Below are positions 9,365 through 18,628 of a stretch of 64,000 nt of DNA, piece by piece. The position numbers were made by a program, and so were the translations under genes. Position 1 is the first letter of the stretch, and every line of letters starts with the position of its first letter. The notes under the pieces are model-generated. The model ran no database searches, was not told the DNA's origin, and saw only the letters and a list, made by a program, of their open reading frames with translations. Source of the DNA: Planctomycetota bacterium (GTDB lineage: Bacteria > Planctomycetota > UBA1135 > GCA-002686595); NCBI GenBank assembly GCA_016779205.1, contig JADHOC010000017.1, positions 56,551 to 120,550 on the forward strand, read 5' to 3'.

Positions 9365-10936
9365 TCAGGCCGTGGCGGGAGCCATCGGCCCCTCCTCTCC
9401 CTCGGTACGCGCGACCACCGCCGCGGCGCAGGAGTCTGACCACACGTTGACAACCGTCCGCATCATGTCCAGGGGGCGGTCCACCGCGAGGAGCAGCGCC
9501 GCTCCCTCGAGCGGCAGCTCGAGGGCGGAGAGGATCGTGAGCATCATCACCAGTCCCGCCGAGGGGATCCCCGCCGCGCCGACGCTGGCCAGCAGCGCCA
9601 GCACCACGACCAGGGCCTGCGCCCCGAGGGTCAGCTCGAAGTCGCCCACCGCGGCGTAGTACTGGGCGAGGAAGATGACGCCGATGCACTCGTACAGGGC
9701 CGTGCCGTCCATGTTGATGGTGGCGCCCAGGGGCAGGGTGAAGGAGGTCACCCGGTTGCTGACCCGCCCACGCTCCTCGACCGTCTTGAGCGTCACCGGA
9801 AGGGTCATCGAGGACGACGAGGTGCTGAAGGCCGTCATGAGCGCCGGCGACATGGCACGGAACCAGTCCATCGGCCGGATCTTCCCGATGGAGCGGAGGA
9901 GGACCGGGAGGGTCACCGTGGCGTGGATCACCAGGGCAAGGGCCACGGTGAACATGTACAGCAGCAGCGCCTTGAAGGGGGCGAAGCCCGTGCTCGCGAC
10001 CACCTTGACCAGCAGCGCGAAGACGCCGTAGGGCAGGAGCTTGAGGATGCCCTCAGCCATGGTCATGACCACCTCGAAGAGGCTCTCGAAGAGCTCCTTC
10101 ACCCGCGTCTGGTGTGGCTCGGAGGTGCGGGTGATGAAGAACCCGAAGATGAGCGCGAAGAAGATGATGGAGAGCATCGCGCCGTTGTCCGTGAGGGAGG
10201 CGGCGATGTTGCTCGGGATCATCCGCTTGATGACCTCGATGAAGCTCGCGTCGGGGCTCGCCCCGGCCGCGGTGAGGGGCGAGAGCCCCAGGGTCGCGCC
10301 GTCGCCCGGCCGGATGATGTTGACCAGCAATTGCCCCACGATGATGGCCAGCACGCTGGTGGCCATGTAGTAGGCGAAGGTCTTGCCGCCGAGCCGCTTC
10401 AGGTCCCCCATGGAGCCCACGCTCGCGACGCCCGTGATGATCGAGGTCAGCACGATGGGCACGATCAGCATCTTCAGGAGCGCCAGGAAGATGTCCGCGG
10501 CGAACGAGAAGGGCGCGACCGCCCTGGCCCGCGGGCTGTCAGGGGCGAAGGTGACCGTCAGCGCCACCGCGCCCGCCATGGGGTCCACGTCCCCCACCGC
10601 TGCCGCCGCGCTGTTCCCGGCAGGCACCAGCCAGAGGACCTCGCCGTTCGAGAGCTCCTTGACCACGCCGTCCGCGAGGTCCGTGGCGCTCCTCAGGTCG
10701 ACGCGGGCTTCCGCCTCCGCCCCCCGGGAGACCACCGCCGCCTCGAACCGCTGGCCAGGTGCGAGCCCCGCCTTCGCCGCGGGGCTGCCCTTCGCCACCC
10801 CCGTGACCGCCACGCCGCCATCGGCTCCCGTGACGTCGAGCCCGGAGTAAGCCGGGGCGGAGAGAAACGTCTGCATCAGGAGACCGACGAGGGCGCCGGC
10901 CGCCATCCAGAGGAGGACCTTCCAGTGGAAACTCAT
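9365..10936 (-). CDS. Dicarboxylate/amino acid:cation symporter (DAACS) with PDZ-like periplasmic insert
   Basis: A 523-residue secondary transporter of the GltP/DctA/GltPh family, importing glutamate, aspartate or C4-dicarboxylates with H+ or Na+. Signatures: the serine-rich hairpin STSSSSMTLPVT, NMDGTALYE, AGIPSAG and DRPLDMMRTVVNVWSD, which form the substrate and cation sites. After TM1 (residues ~7-28) there is an extra ~105-residue domain containing VTGVAKGSPAAKAGLAPGQRF, typical of a PDZ domain. Regular family members go from TM1 to TM2 with only a short loop. The start has a TAGGCT hexamer 6 nt upstream and no Shine-Dalgarno sequence. Confidence 0.92.
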   Translation of the reverse strand: MSFHWKVLLWMAAGALVGLLMQTFLSAPAYSGLDVTGADGGVAVTGVAKGSPAAKAGLAPGQRFEAAVVSRGAEAEARVDLRSATDLADGVVKELSNGEVLWLVPAGNSAAAAVGDVDPMAGAVALTVTFAPDSPRARAVAPFSFAADIFLALLKMLIVPIVLTSIITGVASVGSMGDLKRLGGKTFAYYMATSVLAIIVGQLLVNIIRPGDGATLGLSPLTAAGASPDASFIEVIKRMIPSNIAASLTDNGAMLSIIFFALIFGFFITRTSEPHQTRVKELFESLFEVVMTMAEGILKLLPYGVFALLVKVVASTGFAPFKALLLYMFTVALALVIHATVTLPVLLRSIGKIRPMDWFRAMSPALMTAFSTSSSSMTLPVTLKTVEERGRVSNRVTSFTLPLGATINMDGTALYECIGVIFLAQYYAAVGDFELTLGAQALVVVLALLASVGAAGIPSAGLVMMLTILSALELPLEGAALLLAVDRPLDMMRTVVNVWSDSCAAAVVARTEGEEGPMAPATA

Positions 10937-10942
10937 GGCCTG

Positions 10943-10948
10943 AGCCTA
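10943..10948 (-). promoter_or_regulatory. Putative -10 element, leaderless promoter of the symporter gene
   Basis: TAGGCT on the minus strand ends 6 nt before the ATG at 10936. With normal -10 spacing, transcription would begin at or next to the start codon. The same hexamer and spacing precede the gene at 41802. Confidence 0.4.
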
Positions 10949-10982
10949 GCCAATCGCCAGGCCCCACGCCTGCGCGGAGAGA

Positions 10983-11008
10983 GGCCGGGCGCCGATTCCG
11001 CGCCGGCC
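10983..11008 (-). terminator. Hairpin downstream of purK
   Basis: GGCCGGGCGC and GCGCCGGCC form a 9-bp stem with one bulged G and a 7-nt loop, 5 nt beyond the purK stop codon. The position fits a factor-independent terminator of purE-purK, although no T-tract follows. Confidence 0.45.
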
Positions 11009-11013
11009 CCGGC

Positions 11014-12165
11014 TCACTCGCCGGTCAGAGCTGCTCGGGCGGCCCTGACCCGGGCGGCGGCCTGCTCGGCCGTCGGCGCCGTGGCTGAGAGGTGCCCCAT
11101 CTTCCGGCCAGGCCGCGGCTCGGCCTTCCCGTACAGGTGGAGCGAGACCTCAGGGATCGCCAGGGCCGCCGCGAAGTCTGGCGTTCCCGCGGACCACAGG
11201 TCGCCCAGGAGATTCGACATCGCCGCCGGCGGCCCGACGCGCTCGCTGGACCCCAGGGGCAACCCAGCCACCGCGCGGACCTGCTGCTCGAACTGGGAGC
11301 AGCTGTGGGCGTCGATGGTGACGTGGCCCGAGTTGTGCGGGCGCGGGGCGATCTCGTTCACGAGGATCTCCCCGTCCGGGAGACGGAAGAGTTCTACGCA
11401 CAAGACCCCCACCACGTCGAATCCCTCGACCACGGCGCGCGCGATCCGCTCCACCTCCTGGGCCACCGCCGGCTCGAGCGCCGCCGGACAGACCGTGACG
11501 TCGAGGATGTGGTTGGTGTGCTCGTTCGCGAAGGGTTCGTAGATGGCCACGTCACCGCCCGCTCCCCGGGCGACAATGACCGAGATCTCCTCCTCGAAAG
11601 GCACCAGCCCCTCGAGGACGCAGGGGACCTCACCCAGCGCGGTCCAGGCCGCCGCGAGCTCGGAGCCGTCCCCGATCCGGGCCTGCCCCTTGCCGTCGTA
11701 CCCGAAGCTGGAGGTCTTCAGGACCCCGGCGCCCGGGATCCGCTCCCGCGCGGCCTCGAGGTCCGCAGCGCTGGCGATCGCGCAGAAGGGGGCCACAGGC
11801 AGGCCGATGCTCACCAGCCCTTCCTTCTCGCGCGTCCGGTCCTGCACGGTGTGCAGGAGCGAGCCGTCGGGACGCACGAGGGTGTGCTTGGCCGCGGTCG
11901 CGCCGGCGATCGCCGGGACGTTCTCGAACTCGAACGTGACGGCGTCCACCTGGCGGGCGAAGGAGGCGACCGCCTCCTCGTCGTCGTACGCGCCCTGCAC
12001 GGCCACGTCCGCGATCTGCGACGCGGGGCCGCCCACATCGTCGGAGTAGACGGCGAAGCGGTACCCCATCTGGCGCGCGGCGATGCCGAACATCCGCCCC
12101 AGCTGGCCACCTCCAAAGACGCCGAGGGTGCCCCCCGGCTCGACTCGAGCCTCAGCGCGGGTCAT
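11014..12165 (-). CDS. purK: N5-carboxyaminoimidazole ribonucleotide synthase
   Basis: ATP-grasp enzyme that carboxylates AIR with bicarbonate in purine synthesis. The N-terminus has the PurK signature GVFGGGQLGRMFGIAARQMG and AVYSDD; VTFEFENVP, the ATP-grasp core (SFGYDGKGQ, VLEGLVPFEEEISVIVARG) and EIAPRPHNSGHVTIDA follow. Length of 383 residues is normal. It starts 3 nt after the purE stop, so the genes form an operon whose products act consecutively. Confidence 0.96.
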   Translation of the reverse strand: MTRAEARVEPGGTLGVFGGGQLGRMFGIAARQMGYRFAVYSDDVGGPASQIADVAVQGAYDDEEAVASFARQVDAVTFEFENVPAIAGATAAKHTLVRPDGSLLHTVQDRTREKEGLVSIGLPVAPFCAIASAADLEAARERIPGAGVLKTSSFGYDGKGQARIGDGSELAAAWTALGEVPCVLEGLVPFEEEISVIVARGAGGDVAIYEPFANEHTNHILDVTVCPAALEPAVAQEVERIARAVVEGFDVVGVLCVELFRLPDGEILVNEIAPRPHNSGHVTIDAHSCSQFEQQVRAVAGLPLGSSERVGPPAAMSNLLGDLWSAGTPDFAAALAIPEVSLHLYGKAEPRPGRKMGHLSATAPTAEQAAARVRAARAALTGE

Positions 12166-12168
12166 CGT

Positions 12169-12717
12169 TCAGTCCAGGGGTGCGGAGAGGGCCGAGGCGG
12201 CCGCGTCGTCACCGAACGCCTGCAGCCGCTGCTCGACCTCCTGGTCGTGGGTCGAGAGGATCCGGAGGGCGAGGAGCGCCGCATTGCTCGCGCCCGCGTC
12301 GCCGATGGCCAGGGTCCCTACCGGGACGCCCCGGGGCATCTGCACGATGGAGAGCAGCGAGTCGACACCGCTCAGGGCGCGGCTGCGGATCGGGACGCCG
12401 AGGACCGGGAGCGTGGTCCACGCGGCGATCATCCCGGGGAGGTGCGCGGCTCCGCCGGCCGCCGCGATGATGACCTCGACGCCGCGGTCGCGGGCCCCCT
12501 CCGCGAATTCACGGAGTCGATCCGGAGTCCTGTGGGCGGAGACGACCCCGTACTCGCAGGCGACTCCGAAGGTGTCCAGCACCTCCACCGTTGCGCGCAT
12601 GGTGGGCCAGTCGGAGGCGCTTCCGAAGACCACGCTGACCTTGGCGGCGCCCGAGGGCGCGGCGGTCAGGTCCTCGGGAAGCTGCTGGCTGAGGGTCGGG
12701 GATTGATCTTCGGGCAT
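12169..12717 (-). CDS. purE: N5-carboxyaminoimidazole ribonucleotide mutase (class I PurE)
   Basis: Converts N5-CAIR, the product of PurK, to CAIR. After an ~26-residue Pro/Gln-rich N-terminal extension come [22 protein letters not shown] and [12 protein letters not shown], then [20 protein letters not shown] and the conserved [12 protein letters not shown], which together form the CAIR-binding site of the class I octamer. The ATG at 12717 leaves 182 residues; the frame is open further upstream but that part is Gly/Arg-rich and non-homologous. Coupled to purK 3 nt downstream. Confidence 0.95.
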   Translation of the reverse strand: MPEDQSPTLSQQLPEDLTAAPSGAAKVSVVFGSASDWPTMRATVEVLDTFGVACEYGVVSAHRTPDRLREFAEGARDRGVEVIIAAAGGAAHLPGMIAAWTTLPVLGVPIRSRALSGVDSLLSIVQMPRGVPVGTLAIGDAGASNAALLALRILSTHDQEVEQRLQAFGDDAAASALSAPLD

Positions 12718-12800
12718 CGGAGGGGGTCCTCGCGGAGACGATCGGGCCGCGCCGGGAAGCGGAAGAGAATAACGACCTCGCGCCTCCGTGTCCCCCCGGG

Positions 12801-13052
12801 TCACGCCGCGACGCCCGGGCCGGGCGGAATCGCCCTCCCAGGAGCCGCTTCGGCCTCCTTGAACCCATCTCGCAGGAGGCGCCGGAGGAGGCCAGCGCCC
12901 GCCTTGAACCGGATCCCCAGCCGCTCCCCGGTGATCGGATCCTCCCAGGCCAGGTTCCTCGAGACCACCCGCGGCCCCCCCGGGTCGGCAGGCCCGCGAC
13001 AGTCGACGGGAGAGACAGGGGCGGAGAGGTGCGAGGTCGGGGTGCTTGGCAT
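12801..13052 (-). CDS. Small hypothetical protein
   Basis: An 83-residue frame in the 415-bp gap between purE and the rhodanese gene. The first ~30 residues are Pro/Ser-rich. The middle ([19 protein letters not shown]) then reads like real protein, and the end is helical and basic. The ATG at 13052 was chosen over a GTG at 13079. I do not recognise a family. The rest of the gap shows nothing else I can support. Confidence 0.4.
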   Translation of the reverse strand: MPSTPTSHLSAPVSPVDCRGPADPGGPRVVSRNLAWEDPITGERLGIRFKAGAGLLRRLLRDGFKEAEAAPGRAIPPGPGVAA

Positions 13053-13132
13053 CGGAGGGTTTCCAGGTTCGTGGTCCACTCCCTTGTTGGGAGATGCCCC
13101 CTGGCCCTTTCACCGCCTGCGGCGCCTGTCCC

Positions 13133-13462
13133 CTAGTAGCGCGCCATGGCGGGATCCACGTCCCGCGCCCAGCGCTCCACCCCGCCCGTCAGGTTGAGCA
13201 GCCGCTCGAAGCCGATGCCCGAGAGGCCGGCGGCGGCATTGGCGCTGCGGATGCCGTGATGGCAGATGCACACGGTCTCGGCCTCGGGGTCGAGCTCGTG
13301 GTGCCGCACGCTCAGCTCCCCCAGGGGGATGTGCGTCACGCCCGGGATCGAACAGATCGCGAGCTCCTCGGGCTCGCGGACGTCCAGGAGGACAAGGTCC
13401 TCCCCCGCGTCGAGCCGAGCCTTCAGGTCCGTCGCCGAGATCGGAGAGATGGATCCATCCAT
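13133..13462 (-). CDS. Single-domain rhodanese-like protein
   Basis: A 109-residue rhodanese domain with [11 protein letters not shown], the loop [11 protein letters not shown] with the active-site cysteine, and an [15 protein letters not shown] ending typical of PspE/GlpE-type single-domain rhodaneses. Such proteins carry persulfide sulfur in the cytoplasm. No signal peptide. It lies 12 nt after the stop of the phosphatase-like gene upstream on the same strand. Confidence 0.92.
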   Translation of the reverse strand: MDGSISPISATDLKARLDAGEDLVLLDVREPEELAICSIPGVTHIPLGELSVRHHELDPEAETVCICHHGIRSANAAAGLSGIGFERLLNLTGGVERWARDVDPAMARY

Positions 13463-13474
13463 GGTGTCCGCCCC

Positions 13475-15961
13475 TCAGTCGAAGGCGAGGGCGGGGCGAT
13501 CCAGGTCGGCGGGGATCGGAGCCCCGAGCCTCGAGAGCACCGTGGGCGCGATGTCCATCACCGAGAAGGTCCCGTCCTCACTGGTCACCTTCCGGCTGCA
13601 GAAGAAGATCCCGGTCACCACGTTCGGGTCGTTCGAGGCGTGGTCGCCGGACCAGAGGTTGGTGTTGTCGCTGTAGGTGGGCTTGGGGACGACGGCGTCG
13701 GAGTCATCGCGGGTGACGGGGAGCCCGCCGCCCACCGTCGACCACGAGACCCGATAGAACTCGGCGAACCCGAGCATCAGGTCGGAGCAGGGGTAGTCCT
13801 TCGTCCCCCATTCGATCGGTCCCTCGTACACGTCCTGGATGATCGTCGCACTGGACCCCACCTTGCGGCCCTCGTCCTCCGCCGCCAGGAAGCGCTCCTG
13901 GATCGCCTCGAGCACGCCGCGGGCGTCCTCACGCTTGACGATGCCGGCGGGCTCCCGGCCCTCGAGGTTAAGGAAGACCATGCCCAGGCCGAGGCTGTAC
14001 GCCTGGGTCTTCGACCAGTCGATCGCAGCGAAGCCCCCAGCCGTGCTGTCGAGGCCCTCCTTGAGGGTCAGGAAGCCCTCGCTCGCGAGCCAGTTGTTCA
14101 CGTGCATTCCACGCCGGTAGCTCGTGAAGCCGTGGTCGGCGCAGAGCATCAGGGTGTCGTCGTCACGGAGCGCCCCCATGGCCTCCCCGACGATGCTGTC
14201 CATCTGGCGATAGATGGCCGGGATGGCGTCACGGAGCTCGATCTCCTCCCCGAAGAAGGTCACCTTGCGCGACGCCTCCTCGGCGTCGTACATGGGGTGC
14301 TCCGGGTCGTAGTACCGGTACATCATGTGCTGCACCCGGTCGGTCGTGCTGAAGACCGAGTAGAGCACTCTCCAGTCCTGGTCCTCGAGCATCCGCTGCA
14401 TCAGCTTGCGGCGGAAGGTCATGGTGAACTCGACGTCCTCGAGGAAGACGGCGGGGTCGAGGAGCTCGTCCTTGATCTGGTTCGTCATGCAGCCCCAGCC
14501 GAGGGTCTCGAAGGTCGAGCCGATCCCCTGGGCGAGCTCCGCGGAGAAGCCGAGGGGGCTGCTCGTGGGCTGCCAGAAGGAGGGCTTGGCCGGGTCGAAC
14601 TGGAGCGTGTCGATGTAGAGCTCGAACGGGTCCGCGCTGAGGACGCGGGCGCGGGTCACCGCGGGCACCGACACCAGGGGGCTCAGCTCGAAGTCCATCT
14701 GGAAGAAGTCACTCCAGCCGTCGAGGGTGAGCGTCTGGGTCTGCGACCCGATCGTGACCTCCCAGGTGCCGTCCTCGGCGCCAGCCTCGACCCGCATCGG
14801 GACGGTGGCGCGGTGCTTGTACTCCTTGCCCGCGCGGCCGGGCATCTGGCCCATCTCCGCGTAGGTCTTCTCGAGGTCCTCCTGCTCATCCGCGAGGGCG
14901 CGGCTGGACTTGTAGTCCTGGGCCTCGGCGATCTCCTTCTCGAGTTCCGCCAGGCGGCGCCCGATGCGGTCCATCTCCACGAAGTTGAGCGGGCCGTAGA
15001 TCGAGGTATCGATGGCCCTTGCACCACCGTCCTTGGGCTTCTTGAAGTCGACCCTGTAGATGATGCCCGTCCCCGAGTTCGAGGAAGAGGCGTCGCCCTT
15101 GGGCGCGCGCCCCGAGGCGAGCGTGTCCGTCGTGTAGATGAACCAGTCCCCGTTGTACGACGTGCGCACGTCGGGGAGTCCGAGCCCGAACAGGGTTCGG
15201 GCCCCCTCCGCGCCGGGGCGGTCAAAGGCGAGCGGCGCCTGCAGCGCGACCGACGGGTAGCCCGCGCGGGCGGCCTCCACCCAGAAGCCGTCCATCTGGA
15301 CCTTGTTGGCGACGACGCCGGCGATCTCCTCCGGCAGCCCTTCCCCCGCCGTCCGGGTCGCGAACCCTGCCGCCCCCCCGAGGAGCAGGCTGAGCAGCAG
15401 CGAGACCATGGCGTTCGCCTTGATCGCCAGCTTGAGCAGCAGGAAGCCGACGAGGAAGACGGCCCCGCCGATCATCATCGAGCGGTCGCCTCCCCCCAGA
15501 GCGGCCTGCGCCCCGGTGGCGTCCATGTCCGCGACCGCGCGGGTCTCCGCCTCGACGTGGGCGAAGCCGGGCGAGATGAACCCGCCGTCGCTGATCGTTC
15601 GCTTGATGAAGCTGGGTACCCCGTTCTTCAGGGGGTTGGCCCCGGTGTTGATCGCCGCCCAGCCCGCGGCCGACTCCGCGGGGTCGGTGGAGACCAGGGG
15701 CCCCGCGGACCCCATCGACCGCAGCTTGGCCATGTTGGGCAGCTCCCCGCTGTCCATCATCCGCTCCGTGGTCCGCCAGTCCGCGCCGTCGAAGCCCAGC
15801 ACGAGCACGCGGCCGTCCGCGGCCGTGAGAGCGGACCCGGGCCCGTTGGTGGCGCCGGCCGAAGCTGGCGCTGCGGTCGCCGCGAGGGTCAGGATTGCGG
15901 CGCCAAGGAGACCACGGCGGAGGCCCGAGGGGACCGCGCGGAGAGAGTCGAGTTCAAACAT
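13475..15961 (-). CDS. Alkaline-phosphatase-superfamily phosphodiesterase/phosphatase with internal membrane segments
   Basis: An 828-residue exported protein; residues ~15-36 form a signal peptide ending ASAGA. The type I phosphodiesterase/nucleotide pyrophosphatase fold is recognisable from LVLGFDGADW (metal Asp), a nucleophile region DPAESAAGWAAINTGANP with Ser where Thr is usual, STTDRVQHMMYRYY, and ADHGFTSYRRGMHVN with metal Asp/His. Between about residues 160 and 205 there is a Gly-flanked pair of hydrophobic segments (AVFLVGFLLLKLAI and MVSLLLSLLLGGAAG). These look like a membrane hairpin inserted in the enzyme, followed by a long beta-rich insert. Substrate unknown; likely periplasmic or membrane-attached. 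Confidence 0.85.
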   Translation of the reverse strand: MFELDSLRAVPSGLRRGLLGAAILTLAATAAPASAGATNGPGSALTAADGRVLVLGFDGADWRTTERMMDSGELPNMAKLRSMGSAGPLVSTDPAESAAGWAAINTGANPLKNGVPSFIKRTISDGGFISPGFAHVEAETRAVADMDATGAQAALGGGDRSMMIGGAVFLVGFLLLKLAIKANAMVSLLLSLLLGGAAGFATRTAGEGLPEEIAGVVANKVQMDGFWVEAARAGYPSVALQAPLAFDRPGAEGARTLFGLGLPDVRTSYNGDWFIYTTDTLASGRAPKGDASSSNSGTGIIYRVDFKKPKDGGARAIDTSIYGPLNFVEMDRIGRRLAELEKEIAEAQDYKSSRALADEQEDLEKTYAEMGQMPGRAGKEYKHRATVPMRVEAGAEDGTWEVTIGSQTQTLTLDGWSDFFQMDFELSPLVSVPAVTRARVLSADPFELYIDTLQFDPAKPSFWQPTSSPLGFSAELAQGIGSTFETLGWGCMTNQIKDELLDPAVFLEDVEFTMTFRRKLMQRMLEDQDWRVLYSVFSTTDRVQHMMYRYYDPEHPMYDAEEASRKVTFFGEEIELRDAIPAIYRQMDSIVGEAMGALRDDDTLMLCADHGFTSYRRGMHVNNWLASEGFLTLKEGLDSTAGGFAAIDWSKTQAYSLGLGMVFLNLEGREPAGIVKREDARGVLEAIQERFLAAEDEGRKVGSSATIIQDVYEGPIEWGTKDYPCSDLMLGFAEFYRVSWSTVGGGLPVTRDDSDAVVPKPTYSDNTNLWSGDHASNDPNVVTGIFFCSRKVTSEDGTFSVMDIAPTVLSRLGAPIPADLDRPALAFD

Positions 15962-16061
15962 GTTCGAGGAGAGTTGAGGCGCCCGGGATCGGAGCGCACT
16001 CGGTGGGGTCCGAGGCTAGTCTGTAGGGTGGCGGGGGCGGAGCACACTGCCAGAAAGGACC

Positions 16062-17240
16062 ATGATGGAATCGATGTCGACCGGGAAGCGTAGGGGCCAT
16101 GAGGCCTTAATTGGGCGTTCGAAGCATGGCTCCCATGGGCCGTCCATGCGGCGCTCCCGCCGCGAGGGCTCGGCGGGGATCGGATGGCTCCTCGCGCTGG
16201 TCCTGGTGATTATCGTGGTTGGCGCGGCGACGTGGAAGGGCCTGGCCGGCGTCGAGGGCGGCGGCGACCAGGACCTGGCCCCGCGCGCCACCGCAGAGAC
16301 GGTCGATGGAGCGCCGCTCCTCGAGCCCGCGGAGGAGGCGGAGGGCCCGCGCGTGGTCTCCGGCGTGGAGGCGGGTCCCGCCGGGGCCTACGCGTCAATG
16401 GACCGCGTCTTCGAGGGGACAGGGACGATCTTCGGCGAGGTGCAGGTCGAGGCGGGGGTCCCCTACCCCGAGGCCTGGACGCTCACCCTCGAACCCTCGC
16501 GCGTCGCGAAGGGCAAGGAGAAGGCCGTGACGAGGACGATCCAGTCCGAGCCTGGCCAGCGGGACTTCCAGCTGCGGGACCTGCCGATGGCTTCCTACCG
16601 GCTGAGCGTCGCCGCCGAGGGGCTCGTGGCCCGTCCCCAGGAGGTCGCCCTGTTCAAGCTCGCAGGGTACGAGCACATGCCCGGGGTCAACGTCGTCCAC
16701 GTCACCTCTCGCCTCGTCCGCGTGGCCAGCGTGGAGGGGCGGATCCGGCAAGCCAGCGGTGACATGGCCGTCGACTTCCCCGTCTATCTGATCGACCGCA
16801 AGAGTCCGAACGAGGGCCGCATGGAGGTCATGACGGACTCCGCGGGGGGCTTCAAGTTCTCCGACGTGTCGAGCGGCAACTGGATCCTCCGGACGGGACA
16901 CCCCGTGCACTCCGCGACATCGCCGCAGCCCGTCCTGGTCCAGCTCGCGCCCGTCGCGCTCGATGAGATTCTCCTGCCGCCGCTCGCCACCCTCGAGGTC
17001 GAGACGACGGACGCCTACGGGCGGCCCTTCCCGGACGTGGAGCTCGTGGGCTACCTGCGCGGCAGCGGGAACGGGTCGTTCAGGGCCAAGACCGACGCCT
17101 ATGGCCGGGCGACCATGCGCTACCTCGCTCCCGGCCCCTGGCGAGTCAATGCCACGGACAAGCTGGAGGGTCTGCGCTGCAAGCTGGACGTGGCCCTGCT
17201 CGCCGGGGAGACCAAGATGAGCGCCATGAACATGCGCTGA
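16062..17240 (+). CDS. Membrane-anchored protein with carboxypeptidase-regulatory-like beta domains
   Basis: A 392-residue protein of unknown function. A basic N-terminus (MRRSRREGSAG) precedes one membrane segment at about residues 40-60 (WLLALVLVIIVVGAATW). The rest is predicted beta-rich, with two segments resembling CarboxypepD_reg-like/prealbumin-like folds: GTIFGEVQVEAGVPYPEAWT, and DSAGGFKFSDVSSGNWILR with TDAYGRATMRYLAPGPW. AAAGGA at 16054-16059 is a good ribosome-binding site for the ATGs at 16062/16065. Divergent from the phosphatase-superfamily gene. Confidence 0.8.
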   Translation: MMESMSTGKRRGHEALIGRSKHGSHGPSMRRSRREGSAGIGWLLALVLVIIVVGAATWKGLAGVEGGGDQDLAPRATAETVDGAPLLEPAEEAEGPRVVSGVEAGPAGAYASMDRVFEGTGTIFGEVQVEAGVPYPEAWTLTLEPSRVAKGKEKAVTRTIQSEPGQRDFQLRDLPMASYRLSVAAEGLVARPQEVALFKLAGYEHMPGVNVVHVTSRLVRVASVEGRIRQASGDMAVDFPVYLIDRKSPNEGRMEVMTDSAGGFKFSDVSSGNWILRTGHPVHSATSPQPVLVQLAPVALDEILLPPLATLEVETTDAYGRPFPDVELVGYLRGSGNGSFRAKTDAYGRATMRYLAPGPWRVNATDKLEGLRCKLDVALLAGETKMSAMNMR

Positions 17241-17244
17241 GGGC

Positions 17245-18432
17245 TCAACCGGCGCCCAGCGCGCCGACGAAGTCCGCGACCAGGTCCTCGGGGTGCTCGA
17301 TCCCACAGGCCACCCGGATGCAGCCCGGGCCGAAGCCCACGCCGAGGCGCTCGGCCTCGGAGAGCCCGGTGTGCGACATGAGGTGTGGGATGCTGACCAG
17401 GGTCTCCACTCCGCCGAGGCTCGGCGCGTCGACCGCCAACTGGAGCCGCGAGACGAAGGCGCGGGTCCCCTCGTCCCCCGCGGCGAGCTCGAAGGCGAGC
17501 ATGCTCCCGTACAGCCCGCCCTCGAGCACGCGCGACGCGAGGCCGTGGCCGGGATCGTCAGCGAGGCCGGGGTAGTGGACGCGGGTCACCTCCGCTCGCT
17601 CCTTGAGGGCCTGCGCGAGGGCCGAGGCCGCCCGGCATTGCGCGGCGACCCTGAGCCCGAGCGTCGAGAGGCTGCGCCGGAGAAGCCAAGCCGCCGCCGG
17701 GTCGAGGATGGCGCCCGTGAGCTTCCGGTAGCCGGCGACGCTCTCCATCCGCGCTGCGCTCCCGAGCACCACCCCCGCGGTCACGTCCGAGTGCCCGGCG
17801 AGGGCCTTGGTGGCGGAGTGGACCACGAGGTCCGCCCCGTGCTCGAGCGGACGCTGAACCACGGGCGTCGCGAACGTGGAGTCGACCGACAGCAAGGCAC
17901 CCGCACGGTGAGCCTGGTCGGCCAGGCGCGGCAGGTCGGCGACCGCCACCGCAGGATTCGAGATCCCCTCGACGTGGACCAGCCCGGCGCCCTCGTCGAG
18001 GGCCGCCGTGAGGTCTGCGGTGTCGCGGACATCGAAGAGGCTCACCTCGAAGCCGAGCGAGGTCAGCGCCTTCGAGAGGAGCGCCGTCGTCCCACCGTAG
18101 ATCTGCCGCGCCAGCGCGATTCGCCCCCTCCCGTCGGGGAAGACGTGCATCAGCATGGCGTGGATGGCGGCCATGCCGCTCGCGAACAGCACCGCGCGCT
18201 CGGCCCCCTCGAGTGCCGCGAGCACCTCCTCCGCGTCGGCCGCGTTCGGCGCGCCATAGCGCGAGTAGACCAGCGGAGTCTCCCAGTCCCCCGCGTCCGT
18301 GAGCTCGTGGACGGCCGGGTGCTGAAGGAACGTGGTCGCCCTGCGGATCGGGGGCGAGAGGTCGGGGTCCTCCGGGGTGGGCCGGCGCCCGGCGTGGACG
18401 GCGAGGGTGGAGAAGTGAAGCGGCGGTGTCAT
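17245..18432 (-). CDS. Cys/Met metabolism PLP-dependent enzyme (cystathionine gamma-synthase/lyase family)
   Basis: A 395-residue fold-type I PLP enzyme of trans-sulfuration. Visible: VYSRYGAPNAADAEEVLA, the PLP-phosphate region FASGMAAIHAML, IYGGTTALL, the Asp-containing VDSTFATP, and the Schiff-base Lys in HSATKALAGHSDVTAG. SLGGVETLVSIPHLMSH and GLSEAERLGVGFGPGCIRVACGIE close the active site. The family includes cystathionine gamma-synthase, gamma-lyase, methionine gamma-lyase and O-acylhomoserine sulfhydrylases; sequence reading does not separate them. The ATG at 18432 is preceded by AGGA; a 77-residue upstream extension of the open frame is non-homologous. Confidence 0.9.
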   Translation of the reverse strand: MTPPLHFSTLAVHAGRRPTPEDPDLSPPIRRATTFLQHPAVHELTDAGDWETPLVYSRYGAPNAADAEEVLAALEGAERAVLFASGMAAIHAMLMHVFPDGRGRIALARQIYGGTTALLSKALTSLGFEVSLFDVRDTADLTAALDEGAGLVHVEGISNPAVAVADLPRLADQAHRAGALLSVDSTFATPVVQRPLEHGADLVVHSATKALAGHSDVTAGVVLGSAARMESVAGYRKLTGAILDPAAAWLLRRSLSTLGLRVAAQCRAASALAQALKERAEVTRVHYPGLADDPGHGLASRVLEGGLYGSMLAFELAAGDEGTRAFVSRLQLAVDAPSLGGVETLVSIPHLMSHTGLSEAERLGVGFGPGCIRVACGIEHPEDLVADFVGALGAG

Positions 18433-18628
18433 GGGGGTCCTACTCGGGTCTGTGCGGCGCCCCTCAGGGCGTGCCTCCTGCTCGCGTCCGCGGGGACCTG
18501 GGCTGGTCCGGGCGATTTGGAACGATACGCTCCACGCGGCTCCGTACCATTGTGGCCCAAATCGCCGGCGGTCCCCGCGACCGCCCGTGCAGAAGCCCGC
18601 CCCTTTCCGCTCATCCCCCATCAAGCGC

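Noticed and set aside
13046..16093. 1015-residue open frame on the plus strand opposite the phosphatase gene
   Set aside because: It is a mirror of the minus-strand gene in GC-rich sequence, with His/Val/Glu/Asp-rich composition and no family motif.
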